Positions 43,174 to 50,799 of a stretch of DNA of 64,000 nt are shown here, piece by piece. The DNA lies in NCBI GenBank assembly GCA_017405965.1, contig JAFQZK010000022.1, positions 124,001-188,000 on the forward strand. The letters run 5' to 3'. Below the pieces are notes generated by a model. It worked only from the letters and a program-made list of their open reading frames with translations, made no database searches and was not told the DNA's origin. Position 1 is the first letter of the stretch; each line of letters begins with the position of its first letter. A program made the position numbers and the translations under genes. This stretch comes from Muribaculaceae bacterium. Lineage in GTDB: Bacteria; Bacteroidota; Bacteroidia; Bacteroidales; Muribaculaceae.

Positions 43174-43527
43174 ATGAAAAAGTGCTTGTGCCTGCTGCTG
43201 TTCACCATCTGCCTGATTTCAGGCGGTTGTGGCGACAGTTACAAATTGGCCAAGGACTATGCCTCGACCGACAGTTTCGGCTATCTGGTGTTCGTGAGCG
43301 AATCGGGCAAACAATATGATGACTTGTGGGTCAACATTTCAGGCCTGAAAAAGACGTTCCTCGCCTCGACTGCACAAATTGTGGACGGCGAAGTCAAGGG
43401 AATGCGCTACGGCGCTCAACAAGGCACCCGACGGGTCATGGTGCGTCAGCAAAACGAGCGGCTACTCTTTCAAGAAGTTGTAGAAATCAGAGCCGGCGAG
43501 GATTGCATCATCAAGTTACAGGATTGA
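43174..43527 (+). CDS. Small lipoprotein of unknown function
   Basis: The 117-residue protein has a lipoprotein signal (CLISGGCGDSYK, Cys20) and a short beta-rich body (FGYLVFVSESGKQYDDLWVNISGLKKTF, RRVMVRQQNERLLFQEVVEIRAGED). No family is recognised. It is co-transcribed with the threonine dehydrogenase gene by spacing, with no obvious functional link. Confidence 0.65.
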   Translation: MKKCLCLLLFTICLISGGCGDSYKLAKDYASTDSFGYLVFVSESGKQYDDLWVNISGLKKTFLASTAQIVDGEVKGMRYGAQQGTRRVMVRQQNERLLFQEVVEIRAGEDCIIKLQD

Positions 43528-43609
43528 ATTGCTTGGCTTTCATAGCCTGATTTACGGTTTCAAATCGGGTCCAAGCAACCTCTAATCAGCAACGCTGAAA
43601 ACTCATCTT

Positions 43610-43646
43610 TAGCCTCCGCAGTTTGACCTGTGGAGGCTATTTATTT
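43610..43646 (+). terminator. Rho-independent terminator after the threonine dehydrogenase operon
   Basis: TAGCCTCC (43610-43617) pairs with GGAGGCTA (43632-43639), followed by TTTATTT. A further stem TTGCTTGG/CCAAGCAA (43529-43578) lies between it and the stop codon. Confidence 0.75.
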
Positions 43647-43654
43647 CATGCTTG

Positions 43655-43711
43655 GACATCAGTACCATGAAGCTCCTGATCAACTATCTGTTAAACGGAA
43701 CCAGTAATTAA
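43655..43711 (+). pseudogene. Remnant of a dockerin-like C-terminus
   Basis: In one frame the bases read DISTMKLLINYLLNGTSN followed by a stop. This matches the last helix of the dockerin-like units nearby, such as TDITDVTALINYLM in the next gene and ISDVTVLINYLL at 46498. No coding sequence precedes it; a terminator lies directly upstream. It is probably the tail of a lost gene. Confidence 0.4.
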
Positions 43712-43733
43712 CACTTCAACAATGTCAATATAA

Positions 43734-43765
43734 TTTGTACATATCATTATTTGTAATTACATTTG
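43734..43765 (+). promoter_or_regulatory. Promoter of the 43858 gene
   Basis: TTTG (43734-43737) and TACATTTG (43758-43765) are 20 bases apart, giving a leader of about 87 bases. Confidence 0.7.
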
Positions 43766-43857
43766 CAACGAATTACTAAACCCACTTACCAAATATGATT
43801 GGGTGAATAGTCGTGTTTATCAGTATATATGTTTAACTTAATACGTTTTTTTTATCT

Positions 43858-45114
43858 ATGAAGAAAGTTTTTTCATTATTTGCACTTTCCCTGCTGACCA
43901 TGTCGGCATGGGCTGCTAACACCTATGTGAAGGTAACTAGCGTTGACCAGCTGGAAGTTGGCAAGAAGTACATCATTGTCAATGAGGAAAAAAGTCGCGC
44001 TATGGGACCAATCACTGGTGGTAGCGGTACCAACTATGGTAGCTATGTTGACATCACCATCGAGGATGGTGTTATCGACATCGAGGGCACCAACGTAGTT
44101 GAACTGACCGCACATGAGAGCGGTGAATACACATACGGTCCCACGTGGGCTTTTTCCCTCGATGAAGGCGTTTACATTCTCTGGACTTCAGGCAATTCGC
44201 TGAATAGCGTCAGCGGCCCTGGTTCCACCGGCGCCAACGCCAGCGGTGCAAAGTGGATCCCCACGTTGACCGACGATGGCGTTATCTTGAAGAACAACCA
44301 AGACATCAACCGCATTCTTCAGTACAATGCTAGTGCTCCCCGTTTCGCTTGCTACACGAGCACACAGAAGCCTGCTGTTCTCTATATGCAGGGTGCTCCT
44401 GAGGACGAAGGTATTACTACCCTGGCCCAGGCAAACGCTCTGGACGATGACGAGGCCTTTGCCTTTAACGGCAACGCCGTTGTTACCGTCTGCAAGAATG
44501 GCTACCTGTTCTTGCGTGACGAGAGCGGCTTTAGCATGATTTCTGGCGTTGTAGACACTTTTGAGAACGGCCAAGTGCTGAACCCGGGCTGGGAAGCCAC
44601 CAAGACCAGCAACGACGGTTGGGTTAGGTTCACCGAAGCAAGCGGCCTCATTGCCAGCGATGAGACCAATCCCGACCTGGCAGCGGCCATCGTTCCCGAC
44701 AGTGTCGATGAGAGCTTGCTCAATGCTTATGTTTGCATCCAGAATCAGGTACCCAGTTTTTTCCCTGCCCGTAGTTTTGTGCTTCCTAACGGCTCGAGAA
44801 TTCCTAAGACCGAAAGCTTGTGGGCCGGTAATGCTGACGCCACAACTGGCAATTACAATGTCTATGGTGTTATTGTCAAGATTAACGGCCAGTTGATGTT
44901 CAATATCATTGATTACGAGGATTATGTTGCGCCCTTCATTCCTGGTGACGTAAACAGTGATGGTTTCGTAAACATCAGTGATGTGACCATGCTGGTCAAC
45001 CTGTTGATGAGCGAAGGCGAGATGCCTCCTGCCGCCGATTTCAACCAAAATGGCACAACAGACATCACCGACGTGACGGCCCTGATCAACTATCTGATGA
45101 GCATCGAGAATTAA
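43858..45114 (+). CDS. Secreted protein of unknown function with C-terminal dockerin-like module
   Basis: The 418-residue protein has a signal peptide (TMSAWAANTY) and an all-beta body with no recognised enzyme motif. The opening YVKVTSVDQLEVGKKYIIVNEE and the segments AFSLDEGVYILW and RILQYNASAPRFACYTSTQKPAVLYM resemble short carbohydrate-binding or lectin-like domains seen in Bacteroidales surface proteins. The C-terminus has two dockerin-like units (GDVNSDGFVNISDVTMLVN and ADFNQNGTTDITDVTALIN). It is transcribed from its own promoter and terminator. Confidence 0.75.
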   Translation: MKKVFSLFALSLLTMSAWAANTYVKVTSVDQLEVGKKYIIVNEEKSRAMGPITGGSGTNYGSYVDITIEDGVIDIEGTNVVELTAHESGEYTYGPTWAFSLDEGVYILWTSGNSLNSVSGPGSTGANASGAKWIPTLTDDGVILKNNQDINRILQYNASAPRFACYTSTQKPAVLYMQGAPEDEGITTLAQANALDDDEAFAFNGNAVVTVCKNGYLFLRDESGFSMISGVVDTFENGQVLNPGWEATKTSNDGWVRFTEASGLIASDETNPDLAAAIVPDSVDESLLNAYVCIQNQVPSFFPARSFVLPNGSRIPKTESLWAGNADATTGNYNVYGVIVKINGQLMFNIIDYEDYVAPFIPGDVNSDGFVNISDVTMLVNLLMSEGEMPPAADFNQNGTTDITDVTALINYLMSIEN

Positions 45115-45138
45115 TCCTTCTACAATGTCAAGCTATTT

Positions 45139-45177
45139 CCCTCATACTCTTGCAAGTGTGAGGGATTTGCTTTTTTA
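45139..45177 (+). terminator. Rho-independent terminator of the 43858 gene
   Basis: CCCTCATACT pairs with AGTGTGAGGG, followed by a T-rich run TTTGCTTTTTT. Confidence 0.88.
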
Positions 45178-45246
45178 TCCTGATGTTGTCCAATGGGCGG
45201 GCTGTTTATTATTCCGATAATTAGAGAGTTTTTCAGGAAAAATATC

Positions 45247-45254
45247 TAAATTTG
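45247..45254 (+). promoter_or_regulatory. -7 box for the BspA-like gene
   Basis: TAAATTTG fits the consensus and lies about 36 bases before the start codon at 45290. Confidence 0.5.
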
Positions 45255-45289
45255 CCGATTAACAGAATCACTAAATAACTCTACGGCCT

Positions 45290-46645
45290 ATGAAAAAGGT
45301 TTTCTTCTTTCTCACTACTCTCTTAGTTGGGCTCACAGCGCAAGCTCTGCCCGCCGATGCGGTTGACAACGCCACAGCTCAAAACCCGAGGTACACCTAC
45401 AACAGCGCTACCGGTGCACTCACACTCAACTGGGGCGAGTTCAACAACTGGGACAACTGGGACAACGACGTGACAAACACAGCCGTCAAGAGCGTCACCG
45501 CCACGAGCGAGGTAAGTTTCACTGGCGACTGTTCACAGCTGTTCTATAATTTCAACCAATGCGAGAGCATGGACCTGGGCCGTGTCAATACCAGCGGGAT
45601 GACAAATGCAAAAAGAATGTTCCGTGATTGCTCCAGTCTGACATCGCTAGACTTGTCGGATTGGAACGTCGCCAATGTCACTGACATGTATGAAATGTTT
45701 TGCTACTGCGAGAATTTGACTTCGCTCGACCTGTCGGGATGGAACACCGCCAGTGTCATCGACATGGGCTTTATGTTCAACTACTGCTTGAACCTGACCT
45801 CACTCGACCTGTCGGGATGGAACACCGCCAATGTCATCGACATGTACTACATGTTCAATAGTTGCGAAAGCTTAAGATCACTCGACCTGTCGGGATGGAA
45901 CACCGCCAATGTCACCACTACGGTCCAGATGTTCTATGGTTGCCGGAGTCTGACCTCACTTGATTTATCGGGTTGGGATACAGGCCATGTCACGAGTATG
46001 GGAGGGATGTTCTCGGGGTGCTCGGGCTTGACATCGCTCGATATCTCGAGTTGGAACACTGCCAATGTCGACTATATGGATAATATGTTCTCGGGATGTA
46101 CGGGGCTCAAATCGCTCAACCTCTCGAACTGGAATACTGCCAACGTCTCGAGCTTGGAATATATGTTCTCAGATTGTTCAGGCTTGACCTCGCTCGACAT
46201 CTCGGGTTGGAACACTTCAAATGTCTGGTTCATGACCAACATGTTTGCCCGCTGTACGAGCCTGACCACCATCTATGCCGGCTCAGGCTGGAGCACTGAA
46301 CTTGTCTTTGGCGAATGGTCTAAAGGCTTGTTTACCGGCTGCACCGCACTGGTGGGCGGAATGGGTACTGTCTATGACGAGAACCACACCGACAAGGCCT
46401 ACGCACGCATCGACGGCGGTCCTGACCATCCCGGCTACTTCACCGCCAAGTCCGCAGCCATGCGCGGCGACGTGAACGGCGACAACATCGTCAACATCAG
46501 CGATGTGACCGTTCTAATCAACTATCTGCTCACTGGTGATGCTTCCTCAATCAATCTTGAAGCCGCCGACTGCAGCCAAGACACTAATGTCAACATCAGC
46601 GATGTGACCGTTCTTGTCAACTACCTATTCTTCCAGACTTGGTAA
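45290..46645 (+). CDS. BspA-type leucine-rich repeat (DUF285) surface protein with dockerin-like C-terminus
   Basis: The 451-residue protein has a signal peptide (LVGLTAQALP) and nine tandem 26-residue repeats of the DUF285 type (SLDLSGWNTANVxxM..MFxxCxxL) from about residue 88 to 325. Proteins of this group bind host or bacterial surface components, for example fibronectin in Tannerella BspA. The last 55 residues are two dockerin-like units (GDVNGDNIVNISDVTVLIN and CSQDTNVNISDVTVLVN). Several repeats are nearly identical in DNA, so repeat number may vary. It converges on the Sir2 gene. Confidence 0.88.
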   Translation: MKKVFFFLTTLLVGLTAQALPADAVDNATAQNPRYTYNSATGALTLNWGEFNNWDNWDNDVTNTAVKSVTATSEVSFTGDCSQLFYNFNQCESMDLGRVNTSGMTNAKRMFRDCSSLTSLDLSDWNVANVTDMYEMFCYCENLTSLDLSGWNTASVIDMGFMFNYCLNLTSLDLSGWNTANVIDMYYMFNSCESLRSLDLSGWNTANVTTTVQMFYGCRSLTSLDLSGWDTGHVTSMGGMFSGCSGLTSLDISSWNTANVDYMDNMFSGCTGLKSLNLSNWNTANVSSLEYMFSDCSGLTSLDISGWNTSNVWFMTNMFARCTSLTTIYAGSGWSTELVFGEWSKGLFTGCTALVGGMGTVYDENHTDKAYARIDGGPDHPGYFTAKSAAMRGDVNGDNIVNISDVTVLINYLLTGDASSINLEAADCSQDTNVNISDVTVLVNYLFFQTW

Positions 46646-46660
46646 ATCAGTTACCATAAA

Positions 46661-46702
46661 AACAAGAGCTTGAATCATTAATGACTCAAGCTCTTGTTTT
46701 TT
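46661..46702. terminator. Bidirectional terminator between convergent genes
   Basis: AACAAGAGCTTGA (46661-46673) pairs with TCAAGCTCTTGTT (46686-46698) with T-rich sequence on the plus strand and A-rich sequence before the stem. Confidence 0.92.
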
Positions 46703-46717
46703 CTTGATTCTGTCACG

Positions 46718-47428
46718 TCAGCCGCGCAGGATGTCGATAAGCTCGGCTACGCCCTGGGTGGCGGGTTTGGGGATGACGTGGACCCAATCGGGCACAGCAG
46801 CGGGCCTGGGATCGATGTAGTAGATGGGCACATTGCGCTTCACATACTGGATGAGCGCAGCGGCGGGATAGACCACCAGCGAGGTGCCGATAACGACAAA
46901 GATGTCGGCATCGTGAGCCAGCTGAGCAGCGGCCTCCATATTGGGCACCGCTTCACCGAAGAACACGATGTGGGGACGCACGTGGTCGCCATAGGGGTCC
47001 AGCGTGTCCACACTGGTCTCAATGCCCTTGTCTGTCAGTTCATCGCAAGGCAAGGTGTACTCTCGTTCCTCGCGCCTTAACGACCTCACTTTCATCAACT
47101 CGCCATGCAGGTGCAGCACACTGCTGCTGCCGGCGCGCTCGTGCAGGTCATCGACATTCTGGGTAATCACCCTCACATCATAGTCCTTCTCCAACTCCAC
47201 CAGCCCCAGATGAGCAGCATTAGGCTGAGCATCAATCAGTTTCTTGCGCAGCATGTTGTAGAACTTGTGGATGAGCGCAGGGTCACGCAGGAAACCCTCG
47301 TGGCTTGCCACATCCATCACGGGATAGTTTTCCCACAATCCGTCGGCATCACGGAAAGTCTTGATGCCGCTCTCGGCACTGATACCTGCACCTGACGAAA
47401 TCACTAATTTCTTCTTGCTCATAGTCAT
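46718..47428 (-). CDS. cobB: NAD-dependent protein deacylase, Sir2 family
   Basis: The enzyme removes acyl groups from lysines using NAD. It shows GAGISAESGIKTFRDADGLW (NAD loop), TQNVDDLHERAG, the catalytic histidine in VLHLHGELM, RPHIVFFGEAVP and IGTSLVVYPAAAL. The zinc-binding four-cysteine set of most sirtuins is absent; only one Cys (LPCDEL) remains in that region, which I believe is common in Bacteroidetes members. The start at 47428 (MTMSKKKLVIS) is chosen because a -7 box lies at 47472-47479; a second ATG is at 47422. It is divergent from the first FKBP gene. Confidence 0.9.
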   Translation of the reverse strand: MTMSKKKLVISSGAGISAESGIKTFRDADGLWENYPVMDVASHEGFLRDPALIHKFYNMLRKKLIDAQPNAAHLGLVELEKDYDVRVITQNVDDLHERAGSSSVLHLHGELMKVRSLRREEREYTLPCDELTDKGIETSVDTLDPYGDHVRPHIVFFGEAVPNMEAAAQLAHDADIFVVIGTSLVVYPAAALIQYVKRNVPIYYIDPRPAAVPDWVHVIPKPATQGVAELIDILRG

Positions 47429-47471
47429 TGGTTTATTTTGTTGATAAGTCAATCTTGTCTTTATGTGATAG

Positions 47472-47479
47472 CAAAAATA
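47472..47479 (-). promoter_or_regulatory. -7 box for the Sir2 gene
   Basis: TATTTTTG on the minus strand gives transcription from about 47466, 38 bases before the start codon. Confidence 0.5.
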
Positions 47480-47522
47480 ATAAAAAAATCCCAAAAACAT
47501 ACACCCTAATCAAGGAAATCAC

Positions 47523-47530
47523 TATCTTTG
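47523..47530 (+). promoter_or_regulatory. -7 box for the FKBP operon
   Basis: TATCTTTG fits TAnnTTTG and places the transcription start near 47536, 27 bases before the ATG at 47563. Confidence 0.6.
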
Positions 47531-47562
47531 CACCGTTTTTTACAAAAATAGAGGATTTTTTA

Positions 47563-48150
47563 ATGGATAAATTGAGTTACGCATTAGGCTTGAGCATGGG
47601 AGGAAACTTCATTGGCTCAGGTATCAAGAAACTGGATATCAACGATTTTGCTGATGGACTGAGAGCCATCTTTGAAGGCGCCGAGCAGAAGATGAGCTTC
47701 GAAGAGGCCAAGCAGATCGTGACCGAATTCTTCACCAATCTTGAGAAGCAGGGCGCCGAGCAGAACGAGCGTCTGGGTCGCGAGTTCCTGGAGAAGAACA
47801 AGGATGTTGAGGGTGTCAAGGTGACCGCCAGCGGCTTGCAGTATCAGGTCGTGAAAGAGGGCGAAGGCCTGCAGCCCGGTCCCAACGACGTGGTCACCGT
47901 TCATTACACCGGCAAACTGATCGACGGCACCGTATTTGACAGCAGTGTGGAGCGCGGCGAGCCCGCCACCTTCGCTGTAGGTCAGGTAATCCCCGGTTGG
48001 GTCGAGGGTTTGCAGCTCATGCGCGAGGGTGCTGCCTACAGGCTGTTCATCCCCTCCAATCTCGCCTACGGCCCCCACGGCACGGGTCCCATCCAGCCCA
48101 ACTCGACACTTATCTTCGACGTCCAACTGCTTAAGGTCGAGAAGAAATAA
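47563..48150 (+). CDS. FKBP-type peptidyl-prolyl isomerase, cytosolic form with FKBP_N domain
   Basis: The 195-residue protein has a helical dimerisation domain like FkpA/Mip/FklB (MDKLSYALGLSMGGNFIGSGI.., residues 1-85) and a C-terminal FKBP domain (VTVHYTGKLIDGTVFDSSVERGEPATF, VIPGWVEGLQLMREG, YRLFIPSNLAYG, NSTLIFDVQLLKV). No signal peptide is present, so it should act in the cytoplasm, speeding proline isomerisation in folding. The start is set by the -7 box at 47523. It is the first of three consecutive FKBP genes. Confidence 0.92.
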   Translation: MDKLSYALGLSMGGNFIGSGIKKLDINDFADGLRAIFEGAEQKMSFEEAKQIVTEFFTNLEKQGAEQNERLGREFLEKNKDVEGVKVTASGLQYQVVKEGEGLQPGPNDVVTVHYTGKLIDGTVFDSSVERGEPATFAVGQVIPGWVEGLQLMREGAAYRLFIPSNLAYGPHGTGPIQPNSTLIFDVQLLKVEKK

Positions 48151-48203
48151 GCGTCCATTCAGACCATATTTTCACTAACAGCATTAACAACACAATTGAA
48201 GTG

Positions 48204-48722
48204 ATGAAGAAAGTATTAGCATTCGCTATGGCAGCCCTGTTGATGGCCGGCCTGGCAAGCTGCAGCGGCAACAACACCTCGAGCACCGAGGCCACCGAAG
48301 AAGCCGCTCCCGACTATGGCCAGCAGATCAAGGACAACAAGACCCTGGGCCGTGAGTTCATGGAACAGAACGCCAAGAACGACAGTGTCGTCCAGACCAA
48401 GAGCGGCCTGCAGTATATGGTATTGAAAGAAGGTAACGGCGCCAAGCCCGGTCCCACCGACAAGGTGACTGTTCACTACACCGGCCGTCTGCTCGACGGT
48501 ACCGTGTTCGACAGCAGCGTGGAGCGCGGCGAGCCCGCCACCTTCCCCCTGAATCAAGTCATCCCCGGCTGGACCGAGGGCTTGCAGCTCATGAGCGAGG
48601 GCTCGGAGTACAGGCTGTTCATTCCCAGCGAGCTGGCCTATGGCTCTAAGGGTGCCGGTGACAAGATTCTCCCCAACTCGACGCTCATCTTCGACGTCAA
48701 GTTGATCAAGGTCGAGAAATAA
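48204..48722 (+). CDS. FKBP-type peptidyl-prolyl isomerase, lipoprotein
   Basis: The 172-residue protein has a lipoprotein signal (LLMAGLASCSGNN) and one FKBP domain almost identical to that of the preceding protein (VTVHYTGRLLDGTVFDSSVERGEPATF, VIPGWTEGLQLMSEG, YRLFIPSELAYG). The ATG at 48204 is preferred to a GTG one codon earlier. It probably assists folding of exported proteins at a membrane. The close match to the first copy suggests a recent tandem duplication with a change of location. Confidence 0.92.
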   Translation: MKKVLAFAMAALLMAGLASCSGNNTSSTEATEEAAPDYGQQIKDNKTLGREFMEQNAKNDSVVQTKSGLQYMVLKEGNGAKPGPTDKVTVHYTGRLLDGTVFDSSVERGEPATFPLNQVIPGWTEGLQLMSEGSEYRLFIPSELAYGSKGAGDKILPNSTLIFDVKLIKVEK

Positions 48723-48777
48723 AGACAAACATTTTATATATCAACATTAAATTCACTAAAAAAACAGTTTTGTTATT

Positions 48778-49653
48778 ATGAAGAAGATTTTAGCAATTGC
48801 AGCAGCCGGTCTGTTGACCGTAGGTTTTGTAGGCTGCAACAGCAAGGGTGCAAGCGGCAACAGCGCAGTCATGGACTCGCTGAGCATTGCCTTCGGTGAC
48901 CTCTACGGCGCCGGTATGGGCCAGCAGCTGCGTGGTATGGACTCCACCATCAACATGGAGCAAGCCCTAAAGGGTATGGAGTACATCGCCAATGCCGACA
49001 CGAGCAAGGCCTTCATGCAGGGTCTGCAGATGGGTATGCAGATTGCCCAACTGTATGCCGGCATCGAGCAGCAGTGCGGTATGCCTATCAACAAGAGCAT
49101 CTTCATGAAGCACCTGCGTGAGGGTCTGATGAAGACCACTCCCATGGGTCAGGAAGACATGATGGCTCTGCAGAGCAAGATTGAGCCCCTGCTGAACAAG
49201 GCTATGGAGCAGTCCCCCAAGGCCATCGCCAACAAGAAGGCCGGTGAGGAGTACATGAAGAAGATCAAGGACGACAAGAGCTACACCTTCACCAAGAGCG
49301 GTATCGCTTACAAGGTGCTGGCCGAGGGCGAAGGCAAGAACTTCAGCGACAGCGACGTTGTTAAGGTGAACTACGTGGGCAAGCACATCGACGGCACCGA
49401 GTTCGACAAGAGCGGTGACCAGCCCGTTCCCTTCAACCTGAAGCAAGTCATCCCCGGCTTCGCCGAGATGATCCAGCTGATGAAGCCCGGTAGCAAGGTA
49501 ACCGTTGTTATCCCTGGTGAGCTCGCTTACGGTCCTCAGGGCAATCGTGGCATCGAGCCCAACGAGACGCTGATTTTCGACATCGAGACCCTGGGTATTG
49601 ACGACACTCCCAAGCGTCCTCAGATGACCATCCCCGCTCGTCCCGCTAAGTAA
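48778..49653 (+). CDS. FKBP-type peptidyl-prolyl isomerase, lipoprotein with FKBP_N domain
   Basis: The 291-residue protein has a lipoprotein signal (TVGFVGCNSKG, Cys20), a helical FKBP_N-like domain (VMDSLSIAFGDLYGAGMGQQLRGM..) to about residue 160 and a C-terminal FKBP domain (VKVNYVGKHIDGTEFDKSGDQPVPFNL, VIPGFAEMIQLMKPG, VTVVIPGELAYG, ETLIFDIETL). It combines the domain layout of the first copy with the envelope location of the second. A strong terminator follows, closing the operon. Confidence 0.92.
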   Translation: MKKILAIAAAGLLTVGFVGCNSKGASGNSAVMDSLSIAFGDLYGAGMGQQLRGMDSTINMEQALKGMEYIANADTSKAFMQGLQMGMQIAQLYAGIEQQCGMPINKSIFMKHLREGLMKTTPMGQEDMMALQSKIEPLLNKAMEQSPKAIANKKAGEEYMKKIKDDKSYTFTKSGIAYKVLAEGEGKNFSDSDVVKVNYVGKHIDGTEFDKSGDQPVPFNLKQVIPGFAEMIQLMKPGSKVTVVIPGELAYGPQGNRGIEPNETLIFDIETLGIDDTPKRPQMTIPARPAK

Positions 49654-49682
49654 ACCGGACAGCAATAGATCGATTTCATCAC

Positions 49683-49715
49683 CGCTCTGGCCTTTTAGGT
49701 CAGGGCGTTTTTTTT
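49683..49715 (+). terminator. Rho-independent terminator of the FKBP operon
   Basis: CGCTCTGGCCT pairs with AGGTCAGGGCG around TTT, followed by eight T residues. Confidence 0.92.
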
Positions 49716-49728
49716 AATGGAAACAAAC

Positions 49729-50009
49729 TAACGTAAGTTCGACGAAATTCTATTCTCGTTCTCAGTGAGTTAGCCAGTAGAGACGCAAAATTTTGCGTCT
49801 CCAATCGTCAAACATCAGCAATGCTGCCCTTGAGACGCAAAATTTTGCGTCTCCAATCGTCAAACATCAGCAATGCTGCCCTTGAGACGCAAAATCTTGC
49901 GTCTCCAATCGTAAACATCAGCAATGCTGCCCTTGAGACGCAAAATTTTGCGTCTCTACATGGCGAACAGGTTGATTATCAATGCTTTATTTTTAACAAA
50001 CTCACGTTA
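49729..50009. repeat. Intergenic inverted-repeat element C with four tandem palindromes
   Basis: TAACGTAAGTTCGACGAA (from 49729) matches the ends of elements A and B, and the other end at 49998-50009 is AAACTCACGTTA. Inside, the GAGACGC palindrome occurs at 49780, 49832, 49884 (one base changed) and 49935, with a period of 51-52 bases and an almost constant 30-base spacer. It fills most of the 401-base gap between the FKBP operon and the convergent methyltransferase-like gene. Confidence 0.8.
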
Positions 50010-50054
50010 AACCACAACAGGAAAATGGGGGTAAAGCCCTCGTATTGCAGTCTT

Positions 50055-50759
50055 CTACAGCCAGAGTTGGAAGTCCTCGCGCTGCAGTTTGGGATTAGGA
50101 TTAAGGATGGCGATCTTGTTGTTGGTGTAGGTCTGGCCCATCGGCATGTACTGGCAGCAGGAATTGAACAATCCCGACATCGCCTCGTCACGGTTGATGT
50201 TGCGCAGGACGACTACACATCGGGCATCCAGCAGGCGCTTTAACACGGCTTCATCCACGGGGTAGTTAACCAGCGCCAATCCAGGGGCCTCATCGGCTTT
50301 CCCTGATGCCAGGAACTCATCGGCAGCCACCTTGATGTCATCGTAGCACTCTACCCTATCGAGTTGGCTTTGCAGCACACGCACGGCAAGCGCTTTCTGT
50401 TCAAGCTGCGGATCATACAGGTAAAGACGGGTATCATGGCTCACCTCCAGCATGGCCACACTCTCGATGCCCGTGGCAGCGCCCACCTGCAGGATGCGGC
50501 GGGGATTGAAGAAGTTGGTCACCCTGAACAGCAACCTTGCCTCTCGCTCACCGATGAGGTCCATTTCAAGGCGTTGCTGGCGTGTCGTGCCGTCCTTGAC
50601 GGTCTCGATCAGCGCGTGGATGCCCGCATAGGCATAATAGGCCTGTGGCTGACGCCACACCTCGCGCACAAACCGATAGGCAAAGGGCGAATGTATGCCG
50701 AAGCCGCCACTACGGTGGTGGCGGCTCCAGGCATTCAGATATCTTCTCCAATCAGTCAT
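50055..50759 (-). CDS. SAM-dependent methyltransferase-like protein
   Basis: The 234-residue protein contains the Rossmann motif RILQVGAATGIESVAML (near residues 90-106) followed by an acidic strand end (TRLYLYDPQ) as in class I methyltransferases. The N-terminus (RRYLNAWSRHHRSGGFGIHSPFAYRFVREV) is typical of Bacteroidetes members of this group. Substrate is unknown. The ATG at 50759 is used; a TTG codon before it is not needed. It follows the YfhO gene in the same direction by about 40 bases and may be co-transcribed. Confidence 0.72.
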   Translation of the reverse strand: MTDWRRYLNAWSRHHRSGGFGIHSPFAYRFVREVWRQPQAYYAYAGIHALIETVKDGTTRQQRLEMDLIGEREARLLFRVTNFFNPRRILQVGAATGIESVAMLEVSHDTRLYLYDPQLEQKALAVRVLQSQLDRVECYDDIKVAADEFLASGKADEAPGLALVNYPVDEAVLKRLLDARCVVVLRNINRDEAMSGLFNSCCQYMPMGQTYTNNKIAILNPNPKLQREDFQLWL

Positions 50760-50799
50760 CAAATTGCTAAAGGCTGACTGCTAAAAGCAACAAACAGCA

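Noticed and set aside
47428-47562. Overlap of the divergent Sir2 and FKBP genes
   Set aside because: The overlap comes only from upstream in-frame codons; the -7 boxes place both starts further downstream.
49780-49956. Regular palindromes with 30-base spacers resembling a CRISPR array
   Set aside because: The spacers are almost identical to each other, the repeats are perfect palindromes, and no cas gene is present.
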